Source: an uncultured beta proteobacterium
Lineage (GTDB): Bacteria; Pseudomonadota; Gammaproteobacteria; Burkholderiales; Burkholderiaceae_C
Assembly (NCBI GenBank): GCA_903905735.1
Contig: CAIVHU010000353.1
Coordinates: 1 to 49,116, forward strand
Length of the DNA: 49,116 bases
Direction: 5' to 3'
Shown: positions 1 to 8,694 of the stretch, piece after piece
How positions within the stretch are numbered: the stretch's first letter is position 1
Layout: each line of letters begins with the position of its first letter
The notes under the pieces: generated by a model
What the model was told of the DNA's origin: nothing
What the model saw: only the letters and a program-made list of their open reading frames with translations
Databases searched by the model: none
Position numbers and translations under genes: made by a program

Positions 1-321
1 GCCATGTTGATCAACACGAGCCGGGGCGCCATCGTGGACACGAAGGCAGTGGTTGACGGCATCAAAAGCGGTGCCATCGGTCACATGGGGCTCGATGTTT
101 ATGAGGAAGAAGCCGCGCTGTTCTTTGACGACAAGTCAGACCAGGTGATCCGCGACGATTTGTTCGAGCGCTTGCTCACCTTCCCCAACGTGCTGGTCAC
201 AGGGCACCAGGGTTTTTTCACAGCAGATGCGCTGAAGGCCATCGCTGACACCACCATTGCCAACATCAATGCTTTCGCAAAGACCGGCAAAGCCGTCTAC
301 GATGTCACTGAAGCCACTTGA
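1..321 (+). CDS. ldhA: D-lactate dehydrogenase, C-terminal part (cut by window edge)
   Basis: NAD-dependent D-2-hydroxyacid dehydrogenase that interconverts pyruvate and D-lactate in the cytoplasm. Only the last ~106 codons are present; the frame is open to base 1. Visible are the end of the nucleotide-binding domain ([13 protein letters not shown], then [13 protein letters not shown]) and the returning catalytic segment with the family's histidine in [12 protein letters not shown]. The GHQ/F pattern and the acidic DVYEEE stretch fit the fermentative LdhA subgroup better than glycerate or phosphoglycerate dehydrogenases. The next gene downstream is ppsA, so both act at the pyruvate node, but about 110 bp separate them. 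The family is secure; the exact substrate is an inference from the subgroup motifs. Confidence 0.85.
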   Translation, partial: AMLINTSRGAIVDTKAVVDGIKSGAIGHMGLDVYEEEAALFFDDKSDQVIRDDLFERLLTFPNVLVTGHQGFFTADALKAIADTTIANINAFAKTGKAVYDVTEAT

Positions 322-389
322 CCTCTATGTCTAGACTTTAGCGTACGCTGCCACACTGACCAGGGCCGGGAAAGGTCTAAAAATAACTT

Positions 390-413
390 ATGCCCATCAG
401 CACTGATGGGCAT
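390..413 (+). promoter_or_regulatory. Perfect inverted repeat in the ppsA leader
   Basis: ATGCCCATCAG and CTGATGGGCAT are exact reverse complements (11 bp arms) separated by only CA. The repeat ends 17 bp before the ppsA start codon and just before its Shine-Dalgarno AGAAGGA (417-423). No T-run follows, so it does not look like an intrinsic terminator. A dimeric-repressor operator or an mRNA hairpin affecting ribosome access are both possible; no regulator is identifiable from the sequence. Confidence 0.5.
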
Positions 414-430
414 CGCAGAAGGAACATAAC

Positions 431-2863
431 ATGGACAAGGTTTCATACATTCGCTGGTTCAAAGATGTTGGCATCAACGATGTTCCATTGGTCGGCGGCA
501 AAAATGCTTCATTGGGGGAGATGTACCAAAACCTGACGGGTGAAGGCGTACGTGTCCCCAACGGGTTCGCCGTGACCGCAGAGGCCTACAAGTATGTGCT
601 TGATCACAATAACGCTTGGCCGCAACTGCATGTGGCGCTTGACGGGCTCGTTCCCGACAACATCAAGGATTTGCAGGCGCGCGGCGACAAGGCTAGGGCG
701 ATTGTTTATGCCTGTGACCTACCCGGCGATTTGAAGGCTGATATCTCGACAGGCTATGCAGCACTCAAACAGCAGTATGGTGACCAGATCTCATTGGCGG
801 TGCGGTCTTCTGCCACCGCCGAGGACTCCCCCGAGGCCTCTTTTGCCGGCCAGAACGACACCTACCTCAACATTGCCAGCGAGGCGGCCCTGCTGGATGC
901 CTACAAGCACTGCCTGGCTTCCAACTTCACCGACCGCTCCATCCATTACAAATACGACAAACATTTTGATTACTTCAAGGTGTTTCTGTCCGTCGTGGTG
1001 ATGAAAATGGTGCGCAGTGACATCGCGTCCAGCGGTGTGATGTTTTCTCTGGATACGGAAACGTGCTTTAGGGACGTGGTCTTCATCAACGCGGCGCTGG
1101 GGCTGGGTGAAAACGTGGTTCAGGGCACGATCGACCCCGACAGTTTCCTGGTGCACAAACCCACTTTCAACAAGGGTTATCGCGCCGTCCTGAAACGCCG
1201 TTTGGGCAGCAAAGAAAAAAAGATGGTGTTTACCGACACCCTCAGTACCGGCAATATCGCTGCGGAATACACCGGAAACATTGACACTCCTGCCAAAGAA
1301 AGAAATCGGTTTTGCATTTCCGACGCAGATGTCATGATGCTTGCGGACTATGCCATCAAGGTAGAAAACTACTACTCCAAACAAGCCGGTGCTTACAAGC
1401 CGATGGACATGGAGTGGGCCAAGGACGGAATAGATGGCCAGCTGTATATGGTGCAGGCTCGCCCGGAGACAGTCGCGTCACAAAAGAAAGGCACCGTTCT
1501 AGAGATTTACCACCTCAAGAAAAGGTCGGTTGTCCTTCTGCGCGGCAGGGCTGTTGGCACCAAGGTTGGTGCTGGCAAAGCGCGTGTCATCAACGATGTT
1601 AAAAATCTCAGTGCTTTTCAAGCGGGTGAAGTGCTGATCGCCGATACCACAACGCCGGACTGGGAACCCGTGATGAAAACGGCTGCCGCGATCGTGACTA
1701 ACCGGGGTGGACGTACCTGTCATGCTGCCATCGTCGCACGTGAATTGGGCATTGCTGCCATCGTGGGAACCGGAAACGCGACCGAGGTCATCCAAGCCGG
1801 TACGCCGATCACCATCAGCTGTGCTGAAGGCGAGGTTGGAAACGTTTATGACGGCCTGCTGGATTTCGATGTCCAGCAGACTGATCTCAGCCAACTGGGC
1901 CACCCTAAAACAAAGATCATGATGAACCTGGGCAATCCGGACCAGGCCTTCAGCCTCGCATCACTGCCCGTGGATGGCATCGGACTGGCCCGCATGGAAT
2001 TCATCATCAGTGAATACATCAAGGTGCACCCGATGGCGATCATTCACCCGGACAAGGTGGACGGCACGACACGAGACAAGATCGCCGCGATCTGCATGGC
2101 CCACGACAGTCCGGAGGATTTTTTCGTCAAGACGCTTTCAGAAGGTGTCGCCACGATAGCCGCGGCGGTTTATCCAAAGCCATGTGTGGTGCGTATGAGC
2201 GACTTCAAAAGTAATGAATACGCCACCTTGCTGGGCGGTACATTTTTTGAGCCAGAAGAACACAATCCCATGATCGGCTTCCGTGGTGCCGCCCGATATA
2301 CGCATGCCGCCTATGCCGATGGATTCGCGTTGGAATGCACGGCGATGAAACGGGTGCGCGACGACATGGGACTGACCAACGTCAAGTTGATGATCCCTTT
2401 TTGTCGCCGGGTGCAGGAAGGCGAGAAGGTCCTTGCCGCCATGGCACAGCACGGTCTCAAGCGTGGCGACAACGCTCTGGAGGTTTATGTCATGTGCGAG
2501 ATCCCGAACAACGTCATCCTGATTGATGCGTTCTCTCAGATCTTCGACGGTTTCTCGATCGGCTCCAACGACCTGACCCAGTTGACCCTGGGCGTGGATC
2601 GCGACTCCGCGATCGTTGCCTTCGATTTCGATGAGCGAGACGCCGGGGTCAAAGAGATGATCCGCCGGGCGGTGGAAGGTGCGCGTCGCAATGGTCGTCA
2701 CTCGGGCATCTGTGGTCAGGCACCGTCTGACTATCCCGAAATGGCTGAGTTTCTGGTGGAAATCGGTATCGACTCGATGAGCCTCAGTCCGGATACTGTG
2801 CTCACCACGACCCAGCATGTGCTGGACGTGGAAAAACGGCTGTTGCGCAACGCCAAACCATAG
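431..2863 (+). CDS. ppsA: Phosphoenolpyruvate synthase (pyruvate, water dikinase)
   Basis: Converts pyruvate + ATP + water to PEP + AMP + phosphate, the entry to gluconeogenesis from C3 compounds. The product has 810 residues, close to the usual ~790-800. Domains: N-terminal ATP-grasp domain (about residues 15-350; LVGGKNASLGEM near the start, VRSSATAEDSPEASFAGQ at ~120, QARPETV at ~345), the swivelling phosphohistidine domain with GGRTCHAAIVARE (phosphorylated His about residue 431), and a C-terminal PEP/pyruvate TIM barrel (GFSIGSNDLTQLTLGVDRDS, then GICGQAPSDYPE). The start is supported by AGAAGGA 8 bp upstream, just after a perfect palindrome. It is followed by a ~280 bp gap, so it is probably monocistronic. 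A PpsR-type regulator is the usual partner, but none is in the window. Confidence 0.97.
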   Translation: MDKVSYIRWFKDVGINDVPLVGGKNASLGEMYQNLTGEGVRVPNGFAVTAEAYKYVLDHNNAWPQLHVALDGLVPDNIKDLQARGDKARAIVYACDLPGDLKADISTGYAALKQQYGDQISLAVRSSATAEDSPEASFAGQNDTYLNIASEAALLDAYKHCLASNFTDRSIHYKYDKHFDYFKVFLSVVVMKMVRSDIASSGVMFSLDTETCFRDVVFINAALGLGENVVQGTIDPDSFLVHKPTFNKGYRAVLKRRLGSKEKKMVFTDTLSTGNIAAEYTGNIDTPAKERNRFCISDADVMMLADYAIKVENYYSKQAGAYKPMDMEWAKDGIDGQLYMVQARPETVASQKKGTVLEIYHLKKRSVVLLRGRAVGTKVGAGKARVINDVKNLSAFQAGEVLIADTTTPDWEPVMKTAAAIVTNRGGRTCHAAIVARELGIAAIVGTGNATEVIQAGTPITISCAEGEVGNVYDGLLDFDVQQTDLSQLGHPKTKIMMNLGNPDQAFSLASLPVDGIGLARMEFIISEYIKVHPMAIIHPDKVDGTTRDKIAAICMAHDSPEDFFVKTLSEGVATIAAAVYPKPCVVRMSDFKSNEYATLLGGTFFEPEEHNPMIGFRGAARYTHAAYADGFALECTAMKRVRDDMGLTNVKLMIPFCRRVQEGEKVLAAMAQHGLKRGDNALEVYVMCEIPNNVILIDAFSQIFDGFSIGSNDLTQLTLGVDRDSAIVAFDFDERDAGVKEMIRRAVEGARRNGRHSGICGQAPSDYPEMAEFLVEIGIDSMSLSPDTVLTTTQHVLDVEKRLLRNAKP

Positions 2864-3142
2864 GGCGAGTTAGCCGGGGAACTGCCATCTGGCATCACAA
2901 GTGTCGAGGGCTCTGCCAAAACTCAGGTCTGTTACTTTGGGTGGTACCCCAAGTGCTTCCGCATCTTTAACGTGAAATACAGCACATAACAAAATACGCC
3001 GCAACCTGCTATGTAAAGACACGGCATGGTGGAAGCATAGCGCAATATTTCATGATTCGGGGTGGTGCGTCCTGCACCATGAGAGTTAGTCCGTCAACCA
3101 ATCGCATGGACAGATAATTTACCCTCTTGACCAGGAGGTAAC

Positions 3143-3367
3143 ATGCCCATTTACGAATACGCCTGCAGCGACTGCGGCCACAAGTTTGAAGCGCTGGTTC
3201 GATCCAGCACCGTCCCTGAATGTCCAAGCTGTCATTCAAAAGCACTGGGAAAGCAGTTGTCCGTCTTTGCGACCACCGCTTCATCTGCAGAGATAGCACC
3301 CATGCCAACGAGCCCATGCAATTCGTGTCCGAACTCGGGTGGGCCCGGGGCTTGCGCGTTCAATTGA
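3143..3367 (+). CDS. FmdB-family small zinc-ribbon protein
   Basis: A 74-residue cytoplasmic protein of the FmdB (CxxC_CxxC_SSSS) family, found in many bacteria and linked to regulation but without a settled biochemical role. The N-terminus MPIYEYACSDCGHKFEAL is typical. The zinc ribbon is formed by CSDC (residues ~8-11) and CPSC (~31-34). The tail adds a further Cys pair in NSCPNSGGPGAC. A good ribosome site (CCAGGAGGTAAC) precedes the ATG. The Gfo/Idh gene starts 59 bp downstream on the same strand and may be co-transcribed. In many Betaproteobacteria this family sits near aspS, which is not seen here. Family assignment is firm; function is open. Confidence 0.9.
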   Translation: MPIYEYACSDCGHKFEALVRSSTVPECPSCHSKALGKQLSVFATTASSAEIAPMPTSPCNSCPNSGGPGACAFN

Positions 3368-3426
3368 AGCCGCCTGGCGTTCACCCAACTCGATAAGGAG
3401 ACCGCCTGAAAAGGCGGACACGGCAC

Positions 3427-4428
3427 ATGAAAAAAGTCAACTGGGGCGTTCTGAGCACAGCCAAGATTGGTCGTGAGAAAGTCATTCCGGCGATGCAAAA
3501 GGGCCGGTGGAGCCACATCGCCGCGATTGCATCGCGCTCGCTGGCATCCGCGCAAACGGTGGCAACCGAGATAGGCATTGCCACAGCCTACGGCTCCTAC
3601 GAAGAACTGCTGGCCGACCCCGAGATCGAGGCCATCTACAACCCGCTACCCAACGACCAGCATGTGGCCTGGACCCTGGCCGCCGCGCGCGCCGGCAAAC
3701 ATGTGTTGTGCGAGAAGCCTTTCTCCATGAACGCGCATGAGGCAGAGCAACTGCGCGAGGTCGTGTGCAAAGTGCACATCATGGAAGCCTTCATGGTGCG
3801 CTTTCACCCCCAGTGGCTGCGCGCCCGTGAGCTGGTGCGTAGCGGCGCGCTGGGCGATCTGCGCACGGTTCAGGTGTTTTTCTCGTACTTCAACCGCCAG
3901 AGCGACAACATCCGCAACCGCCCCGAGGTGGGCGGAGGAGCTTTGTACGACATTGGCTGCTACGCCATCGTGGCCGGACGCTTTTTGTTTGAGAGCGAAC
4001 CGCTGCGGGTGATGGCCCTGTTCGACCGCGACCCGGAATTCAAAACCGATCGCACCGTGACCGCCGTAGCTGACTTTGGCGAGGGGCGACGGCTGGATTT
4101 CACCGTCTCGACCCAATCCACGCCTTACCAGCGCGTGCAGGCGGTGGGCACGAAGCAGCGGCTGGAACTGGTGATCCCGTTCAACGCGCCCTTGGGTGGC
4201 ACCACCGACCTGCTGCTGGATGACGGCAGCTTGCCAGGGGCAACCGCTGCCGTGCGGGAAACGCTGCCTGCCTGCGACATGTACACCCTGCAAGGCGATG
4301 CATTTTCACAAGCGGTGCGCGATGAGATCGCCCTGCCCTATGGCCTGGACGATGCGTTGCGCAACATGCGCATCATTGATGCGATGTTCCGCTCGGGGCA
4401 AAGCAGCCAGTGGGAGCCGGTGGTTTAA
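3427..4428 (+). CDS. Gfo/Idh/MocA-family NAD(P)-dependent oxidoreductase
   Basis: A 333-residue oxidoreductase that probably oxidises or reduces a sugar or cyclitol with NAD(P). The Rossmann domain begins with WGVLSTAKIGREKVIPA (about residues 5-20). The family EKP motif (CEKPFSMNAHEAEQL, ~95-110) contributes the catalytic lysine. The C-terminal alpha/beta domain follows, with GGGALYDIGCYAI (~175-187), where the GxxxDxGxY pattern lines the active site. The pattern resembles the dihydrodiol dehydrogenase/xylose dehydrogenase branch. There is no sugar transport or catabolic gene beside it, so the substrate cannot be inferred. The ATG sits 59 bp after the FmdB gene with only a weak ribosome site. 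Confidence 0.85.
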   Translation: MKKVNWGVLSTAKIGREKVIPAMQKGRWSHIAAIASRSLASAQTVATEIGIATAYGSYEELLADPEIEAIYNPLPNDQHVAWTLAAARAGKHVLCEKPFSMNAHEAEQLREVVCKVHIMEAFMVRFHPQWLRARELVRSGALGDLRTVQVFFSYFNRQSDNIRNRPEVGGGALYDIGCYAIVAGRFLFESEPLRVMALFDRDPEFKTDRTVTAVADFGEGRRLDFTVSTQSTPYQRVQAVGTKQRLELVIPFNAPLGGTTDLLLDDGSLPGATAAVRETLPACDMYTLQGDAFSQAVRDEIALPYGLDDALRNMRIIDAMFRSGQSSQWEPVV

Positions 4429-4450
4429 CGCGTCCCTTAAAATCTGCTGC

Positions 4451-4553
4451 CTTCCAAGGAGCGTTGCAGCAAGCCAATGAGCTTGTCAGGCTTGGCAGGT
4501 GCTTGATACCACCGCAACGACGCTCACCTGCTTTTTGAAATCCACAGGTGAGC
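4451..4553 (+). promoter_or_regulatory. S-adenosylhomocysteine (SAH) riboswitch with ribosome-site switch
   Basis: The leader of metH matches the SAH riboswitch plan. GGAGCGT (4458-4464) can pair with ACGCTC (4520-4525) and GTTGC (4463-4467) with GCAAC (4514-4518). The pseudoknot strands CCAAG (4454-4458) and CTTGG (4491-4495) are complementary; the usual family bases are CCGAG/CTCGG as I recall them, so this would be a covarying pair. The expression platform is visible: GCTCACCTG (4522-4530) is an exact 9 bp complement of CAGGTGAGC (4545-4553), which holds the ribosome site just before the ATG at 4557. Ligand binding would tie up GCTCACC in the aptamer and free the ribosome site, switching metH on when SAH builds up. 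This is the known logic for the family. Confidence 0.88.
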
Positions 4554-4556
4554 TGT

Positions 4557-7394
4557 ATGTCTGAAATTCTTGTTCCTCCCACGAAGTTGTCCGGGCTTGA
4601 GCCATTGACCATTGGCGCCGCACCCAGCCCGGCTGACGGCGCTGAAGCAATGGCCCCCAGCGCCACCTTTGTGAACGTGGGTGAACGCACCAACGTCACG
4701 GGATCCAAGGCTTTTGCCCGCATGATCCTCAATGGCGAGTTTGACCAGGCGCTGAGCGTGGCGCGCCAGCAGGTGGAAAACGGCGCGCAGATCATCGACA
4801 TCAACATGGACGAGGCCATGCTCGACAGCCAGGCGGCCATGGTGAAGTTTCTGAATTTGATAGCGTCAGAGCCAGACATATCAAGGGTTCCGGTCATGAT
4901 TGACTCCAGCAAATGGAGCGTGATCGAGGCGGGACTGCGCTGTGTGCAAGGCAAGGCGGTGGTCAACTCGATCAGCATGAAGGAAGGCGAGGATGCCTTC
5001 AAACACCACGCCAAGCTGCTGCGCCGCTATGGTGCCGCAGCGGTGGTCATGGCGTTTGACGAACAGGGCCAGGCCGACACCTACGAGCGCAAGATCCAGA
5101 TTTGTGAACGCGCTTACCGCATCCTGGTCGATGAGGTGGGTTTCCCGCCGGAAGACATCATCTTCGACCCCAACATCTTCGCCATCGCCACCGGGATTGA
5201 GGAGCACAACAACTACGCGGTCGATTTCATTGAAGCCACGCGTTGGATCAAAGCTAATTTGCCCGGTGCAAAGGTCAGCGGCGGTGTGTCAAATGTGAGT
5301 TTTTCCTTCCGCGGCAACGACCCGGTGCGCGAAGCGATCCACACCGTATTCCTGTACCACGCCATCAAAGCCGGCATGGACATGGGCATCGTCAATGCAG
5401 GCATGGTGGGTGTTTATGACGACTTGGAGCCCATGCTGCGTGAACGGGTCGAAGACGTGGTGCTGAACCGCCGCCCTGACGCCGGTGAGCGCCTGGTCGA
5501 AATCGCCGAAACCGCCAAAAGTGGTGCCAGGGACGAGAGCAAAAAGCTCGAATGGCGCGGCACGCCAGACCATGCAGTGAGCGTCGAGCAACGCCTGAGC
5601 CACGCCATGGTGCACGGCATCACCGACTTCATCGTGGCCGACACCGAAGAGGCGTACCAGCAGATCGTCGCCAAAGGTGGCCGCCCGCTGCACGTGATTG
5701 AAGGCCCGCTGATGGCGGGCATGAGCATCGTGGGAGACCTGTTTGGCCAGGGCAAGATGTTTTTACCGCAGGTGGTGAAGTCTGCCCGTGTGATGAAACA
5801 GGCGGTGGCGCAACTGATTCCGTACATTGAAGAAGAAAAATTGCGTGACGAAGCCGCCGGGCGCGACGTGCAGACCAAAGGCAAGATCATCATGGCCACG
5901 GTCAAGGGTGACGTGCATGACATCGGCAAGAACATCGTCACCGTGGTCTTGCAATGCAACAACTTTGACGTGGTGAACATGGGTGTGATGGTGCCCTGCC
6001 ACGAGATTCTGGCGCGCGCCAAGGCCGAGGGTGCGGACATCATCGGCCTGTCGGGTCTGATCACGCCCAGCCTGGAAGAAATGCAGTACGTGGCGGGCGA
6101 GATGCAGAAGGACGACTACTTTCGCATCAAGAAAATCCCGCTGCTCATTGGTGGCGCCACCACCAGCCGCGTGCACACCGCCGTGAAGATTTCGCACCAT
6201 TACGACGGCCCGGTGGTGTATGTGCCCGATGCTTCCCGCAGCGTGGGTGTGGCGCAAAGCCTGCTGGGCGAACACGCCAGCACCTATCTGGCCGAGCTGA
6301 CCGCCGACTACGACAAGGTACGCCACCAGCACGCCAACAAAAAGCAGATACCGCTGTGGCCGCTGGCCAAAGCCTGCGCCAACAAGACGCCCATCGACTG
6401 GTCGCAAGCCCAGCCGGTGACCCCCAAATTCATTGGCCGGCGCGAGTTCAAAAACTATGACCTGGCCGAGTTGTCCAGCTACATCGACTGGGGTCCGTTC
6501 TTCCAGACCTGGGACCTGGCCGGGCCGTTTCCCGCGATCCTGGACGATGACGTCGTTGGCGTCGAAGCCAAAAAAGTATTTGCAGATGCGCAGACCATGC
6601 TCAAAAAGACCATCGACGGCCGCTGGCTCAGCGCCAATGGTGTGGTCGGTTTGTACCCGGCCAATGCAGTGGGTGATGATATCGAGCTTTACACCGACGA
6701 GACCCGCAACACCGTGGCCATGACTTGGTACGGCCTGCGCCAGCAGGCCGCACGTGAAGCCGAGGACGACGGCAGCTATCTGCCCAACCGCTGTCTGGCA
6801 GACTATGTGGCGCCAAAGTTGGATACTTCAAAAAACATAGCTGCTAGCGCAGGTGGCATAAGGGCTAAAGGCCAAAAAAGCTTGCAAGTTCAGGACTATG
6901 TCGGCCTCTTTGCGGTCACGACCGGGCTGGGTGCCGAGAAAAAAGAAGCCCAGTTTCTGGCCGCCCACGACGACTACAGCGCCATCCTCTTCAAGTCCCT
7001 GGCCGACCGGCTGGCCGAGGCCTTTGCCGAATGTCTGCATCAGAAAGTGCGCACCGACCTGTGGGGCTACGCAGCCGGTGAGCAGTTGAGCCCGCAGGAG
7101 CTGATCGCCGAAAAGTACCAGGGCATCCGCCCTGCCCCCGGCTACCCGGCCTGCCCGGATCACAGCGCCAAGAAGGACATGTTTGAGCTGCTGCAATGTA
7201 CTGACATTGGCATGGCCCTGACCGAGAGCCTGGCCATGAACCCGGCGGCCAGCGTCAGCGGTTTTTATCTGGCGCACCCCAAAGCCAGCTATTTCAGCGT
7301 CGGCAAGATCGGTGACGACCAGTTGCAGGACATGGCCCAGCGGCGCGGCATGGCGGCCAAAGACCTGCAGCGGCTGCTGGCACCTAACTTGTAA
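4557..7394 (+). CDS. metH: Cobalamin-dependent methionine synthase, large part without the homocysteine domain
   Basis: Transfers a methyl group from methyltetrahydrofolate via cobalamin to homocysteine. Of the four MetH modules, three are present in about 945 residues: pterin/folate domain ([14 protein letters not shown] at ~45; [11 protein letters not shown] at ~115), cobalamin cap and Rossmann domains ([10 protein letters not shown], cobalt-ligand His ~454; [13 protein letters not shown]), and the AdoMet-dependent reactivation domain ([17 protein letters not shown], then [11 protein letters not shown]). The N-terminal zinc/homocysteine domain is absent and must come from a separate gene outside this window, as in other Burkholderiales with split MetH. 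I chose the ATG at 4557 over the in-frame GTG at 4548 because the latter lies in the riboswitch's ribosome site. Two repeat copies lie inside; the one at ~6837 adds about 20 residues to the reactivation domain relative to E. coli. Confidence 0.95.
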   Translation: MSEILVPPTKLSGLEPLTIGAAPSPADGAEAMAPSATFVNVGERTNVTGSKAFARMILNGEFDQALSVARQQVENGAQIIDINMDEAMLDSQAAMVKFLNLIASEPDISRVPVMIDSSKWSVIEAGLRCVQGKAVVNSISMKEGEDAFKHHAKLLRRYGAAAVVMAFDEQGQADTYERKIQICERAYRILVDEVGFPPEDIIFDPNIFAIATGIEEHNNYAVDFIEATRWIKANLPGAKVSGGVSNVSFSFRGNDPVREAIHTVFLYHAIKAGMDMGIVNAGMVGVYDDLEPMLRERVEDVVLNRRPDAGERLVEIAETAKSGARDESKKLEWRGTPDHAVSVEQRLSHAMVHGITDFIVADTEEAYQQIVAKGGRPLHVIEGPLMAGMSIVGDLFGQGKMFLPQVVKSARVMKQAVAQLIPYIEEEKLRDEAAGRDVQTKGKIIMATVKGDVHDIGKNIVTVVLQCNNFDVVNMGVMVPCHEILARAKAEGADIIGLSGLITPSLEEMQYVAGEMQKDDYFRIKKIPLLIGGATTSRVHTAVKISHHYDGPVVYVPDASRSVGVAQSLLGEHASTYLAELTADYDKVRHQHANKKQIPLWPLAKACANKTPIDWSQAQPVTPKFIGRREFKNYDLAELSSYIDWGPFFQTWDLAGPFPAILDDDVVGVEAKKVFADAQTMLKKTIDGRWLSANGVVGLYPANAVGDDIELYTDETRNTVAMTWYGLRQQAAREAEDDGSYLPNRCLADYVAPKLDTSKNIAASAGGIRAKGQKSLQVQDYVGLFAVTTGLGAEKKEAQFLAAHDDYSAILFKSLADRLAEAFAECLHQKVRTDLWGYAAGEQLSPQELIAEKYQGIRPAPGYPACPDHSAKKDMFELLQCTDIGMALTESLAMNPAASVSGFYLAHPKASYFSVGKIGDDQLQDMAQRRGMAAKDLQRLLAPNL
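4851..4905 (+). repeat. Dispersed ATAGC/AGGGCT element, copy A (inside metH)
   Basis: ATAGC starts at 4860 and AGGGTT at 4884, giving the invariant 24 nt spacing. It is read as [11 protein letters not shown], with both isoleucines encoded by ATA, a codon otherwise rare in this GC-rich gene. The encoded segment is length-conserved with E. coli MetH, so this copy causes no insertion. It may be recombination-derived or a coincidence of codon choice. Confidence 0.4.
6825..6885 (+). repeat. Dispersed ATAGC/AGGGCT element, copy B (in-frame insertion in metH)
   Basis: The element runs from ACTTCAAAAAAC through ATAGCTGCTAGCGC (ATAGC at 6837) and AGGGCT (6861) to AAAGGCCAAAAAAG. It is read in frame as [17 protein letters not shown]. 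coli MetH passes directly from APKLSG to the DYIG-like strand at this place, so about 20 residues appear to have been inserted in a loop of the reactivation domain. The AT-rich, repeat-derived stretch stands out from the GC-rich flanks. Confidence 0.8.
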
Positions 7395-7488
7395 CCGCAC
7401 AGCGCGGCGGCGAAGGCTGTAAGCTTTTGCCTGCTGGCCCGACTTATGGGCAGAGACGCCCAACATCACGCCAAGAGGACCCGCCCGC

Positions 7489-8679
7489 ATGAACCGCTTC
7501 ACTGTTATATCTGCCCTGGGCAGCATCGCCCTGGCCTGCAGCCTGTGTGCCCCCGCCGTCGCCGCCGACTGGCCGCAGATCGAAGCCCAGGCGCGGGGCC
7601 AGACGGTGTATTTCAATGCCTGGGGCGGCGGCGAGGCCATCAACGCCTACATTGACTGGGCGGCCAAGGAGGTGCAGGCGCGCTACGGGATCACGGTCCA
7701 ACACGTCAAGATCAGCGACGCGGCGGATGTCGTCAAGCGTGTACAGACCGAGATGGCGGCAGGCCGCACCAGCGACGGCTCGGTAGACCTGATGTGGGTG
7801 AATGGCGAGAATTTTCGTACCCTCAAAAACAACAAGCTGCTGTTTGGGCCCTGGGCTGAATCGTTACCCAACTGGGGCCTGGTGGACCTGAACAAACCGG
7901 TGCGCAGCGACTTTTCAGTGCCCACCGACGGTTATGAAGCACCTTGGGGCACGGCACAACTGACTTTCATTGCCGACAAAGTGGTCACGCCTGTGCCACC
8001 ACGCTCAGCCGCTGAACTGTTGGCGTTTGCCAAGGCCAATCCGGGCCGGGTGACTTACCCGAAACCGCCAGATTTTCATGGCACCACCTTTATCAAGCAG
8101 CTGCTGCTGGAACTCACACCCAACCCTGCCATACTGCAACAGCCCGTGACACGCCAGGCCTTTGCCAGCGCGACGCCAGCACTGTGGGCATATCTGGACC
8201 AGTTGCATCCATTTTTGTGGCGCGGCGGCAAGGCCTTTCCGGCCAGTGCCGCGGTGATGCACCGGATGCTGGCCGACGGCGAACTCAAGCTCTCCATCAC
8301 GTTCAACCCCAACGAAGCAGCCAACCTGATCGCCAGCCACCAGTTGCCAGGCACCGCCTACAGCTTTGGCTGGACGCGCGGCACGATCGGCAATGTGCAC
8401 TTTCTGGCCATCCCGGCCAATGCGCGGGCCAAGGCTGGCGCGCAGGTGTTTGCCAACTTTTTGCTCTCTGCACCGGCCCAGGCGCACAAGGCCGACACCC
8501 GCGTGTGGGGGGATGGCACGGTGCTGGATGTCAGCAAATTGCCCCCCGACCTGCAGGCATTGATGCGCACCAAGGCACCCGGCGCACTGACGGAGTCCGT
8601 GCCCACCCTGGCCGAGCCACATGCCAGCTGGGTTGAAGCGCTGGAGGCTGAGTGGCTCAAACGTTATGGCACGCGGTAA
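7489..8679 (+). CDS. ynjB: YnjB-like ABC transporter periplasmic binding protein
   Basis: A 396-residue extracellular solute-binding protein. A Sec signal peptide is visible at residues 1-25 (hydrophobic core ending CAPAVAA, then DWPQIEAQARGQ). The mature N-terminus TVYFNAWGGGEAINAYIDWA and the later DLMWVNGENFRTLK stretch match the YnjB family of the E. coli ynjBCDEF cluster. The substrate of that family is not established; thiamine-like or metal substrates have been suggested by similarity only. It starts a tight operon with permease, ATPase and a phosphatidyltransferase, all on the plus strand. Ribosome site: AAGAGGA about 9 bp before the ATG. Confidence 0.88.
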   Translation: MNRFTVISALGSIALACSLCAPAVAADWPQIEAQARGQTVYFNAWGGGEAINAYIDWAAKEVQARYGITVQHVKISDAADVVKRVQTEMAAGRTSDGSVDLMWVNGENFRTLKNNKLLFGPWAESLPNWGLVDLNKPVRSDFSVPTDGYEAPWGTAQLTFIADKVVTPVPPRSAAELLAFAKANPGRVTYPKPPDFHGTTFIKQLLLELTPNPAILQQPVTRQAFASATPALWAYLDQLHPFLWRGGKAFPASAAVMHRMLADGELKLSITFNPNEAANLIASHQLPGTAYSFGWTRGTIGNVHFLAIPANARAKAGAQVFANFLLSAPAQAHKADTRVWGDGTVLDVSKLPPDLQALMRTKAPGALTESVPTLAEPHASWVEALEAEWLKRYGTR

Positions 8680-8694
8680 AGCACCTTGCTGACC

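Noticed and set aside
2926-2960. Imperfect hairpin after ppsA (ACTTTGGG / CCCCAAGT)
   Set aside because: Contains a mismatch and is not followed by a T-run; not convincing as a terminator.
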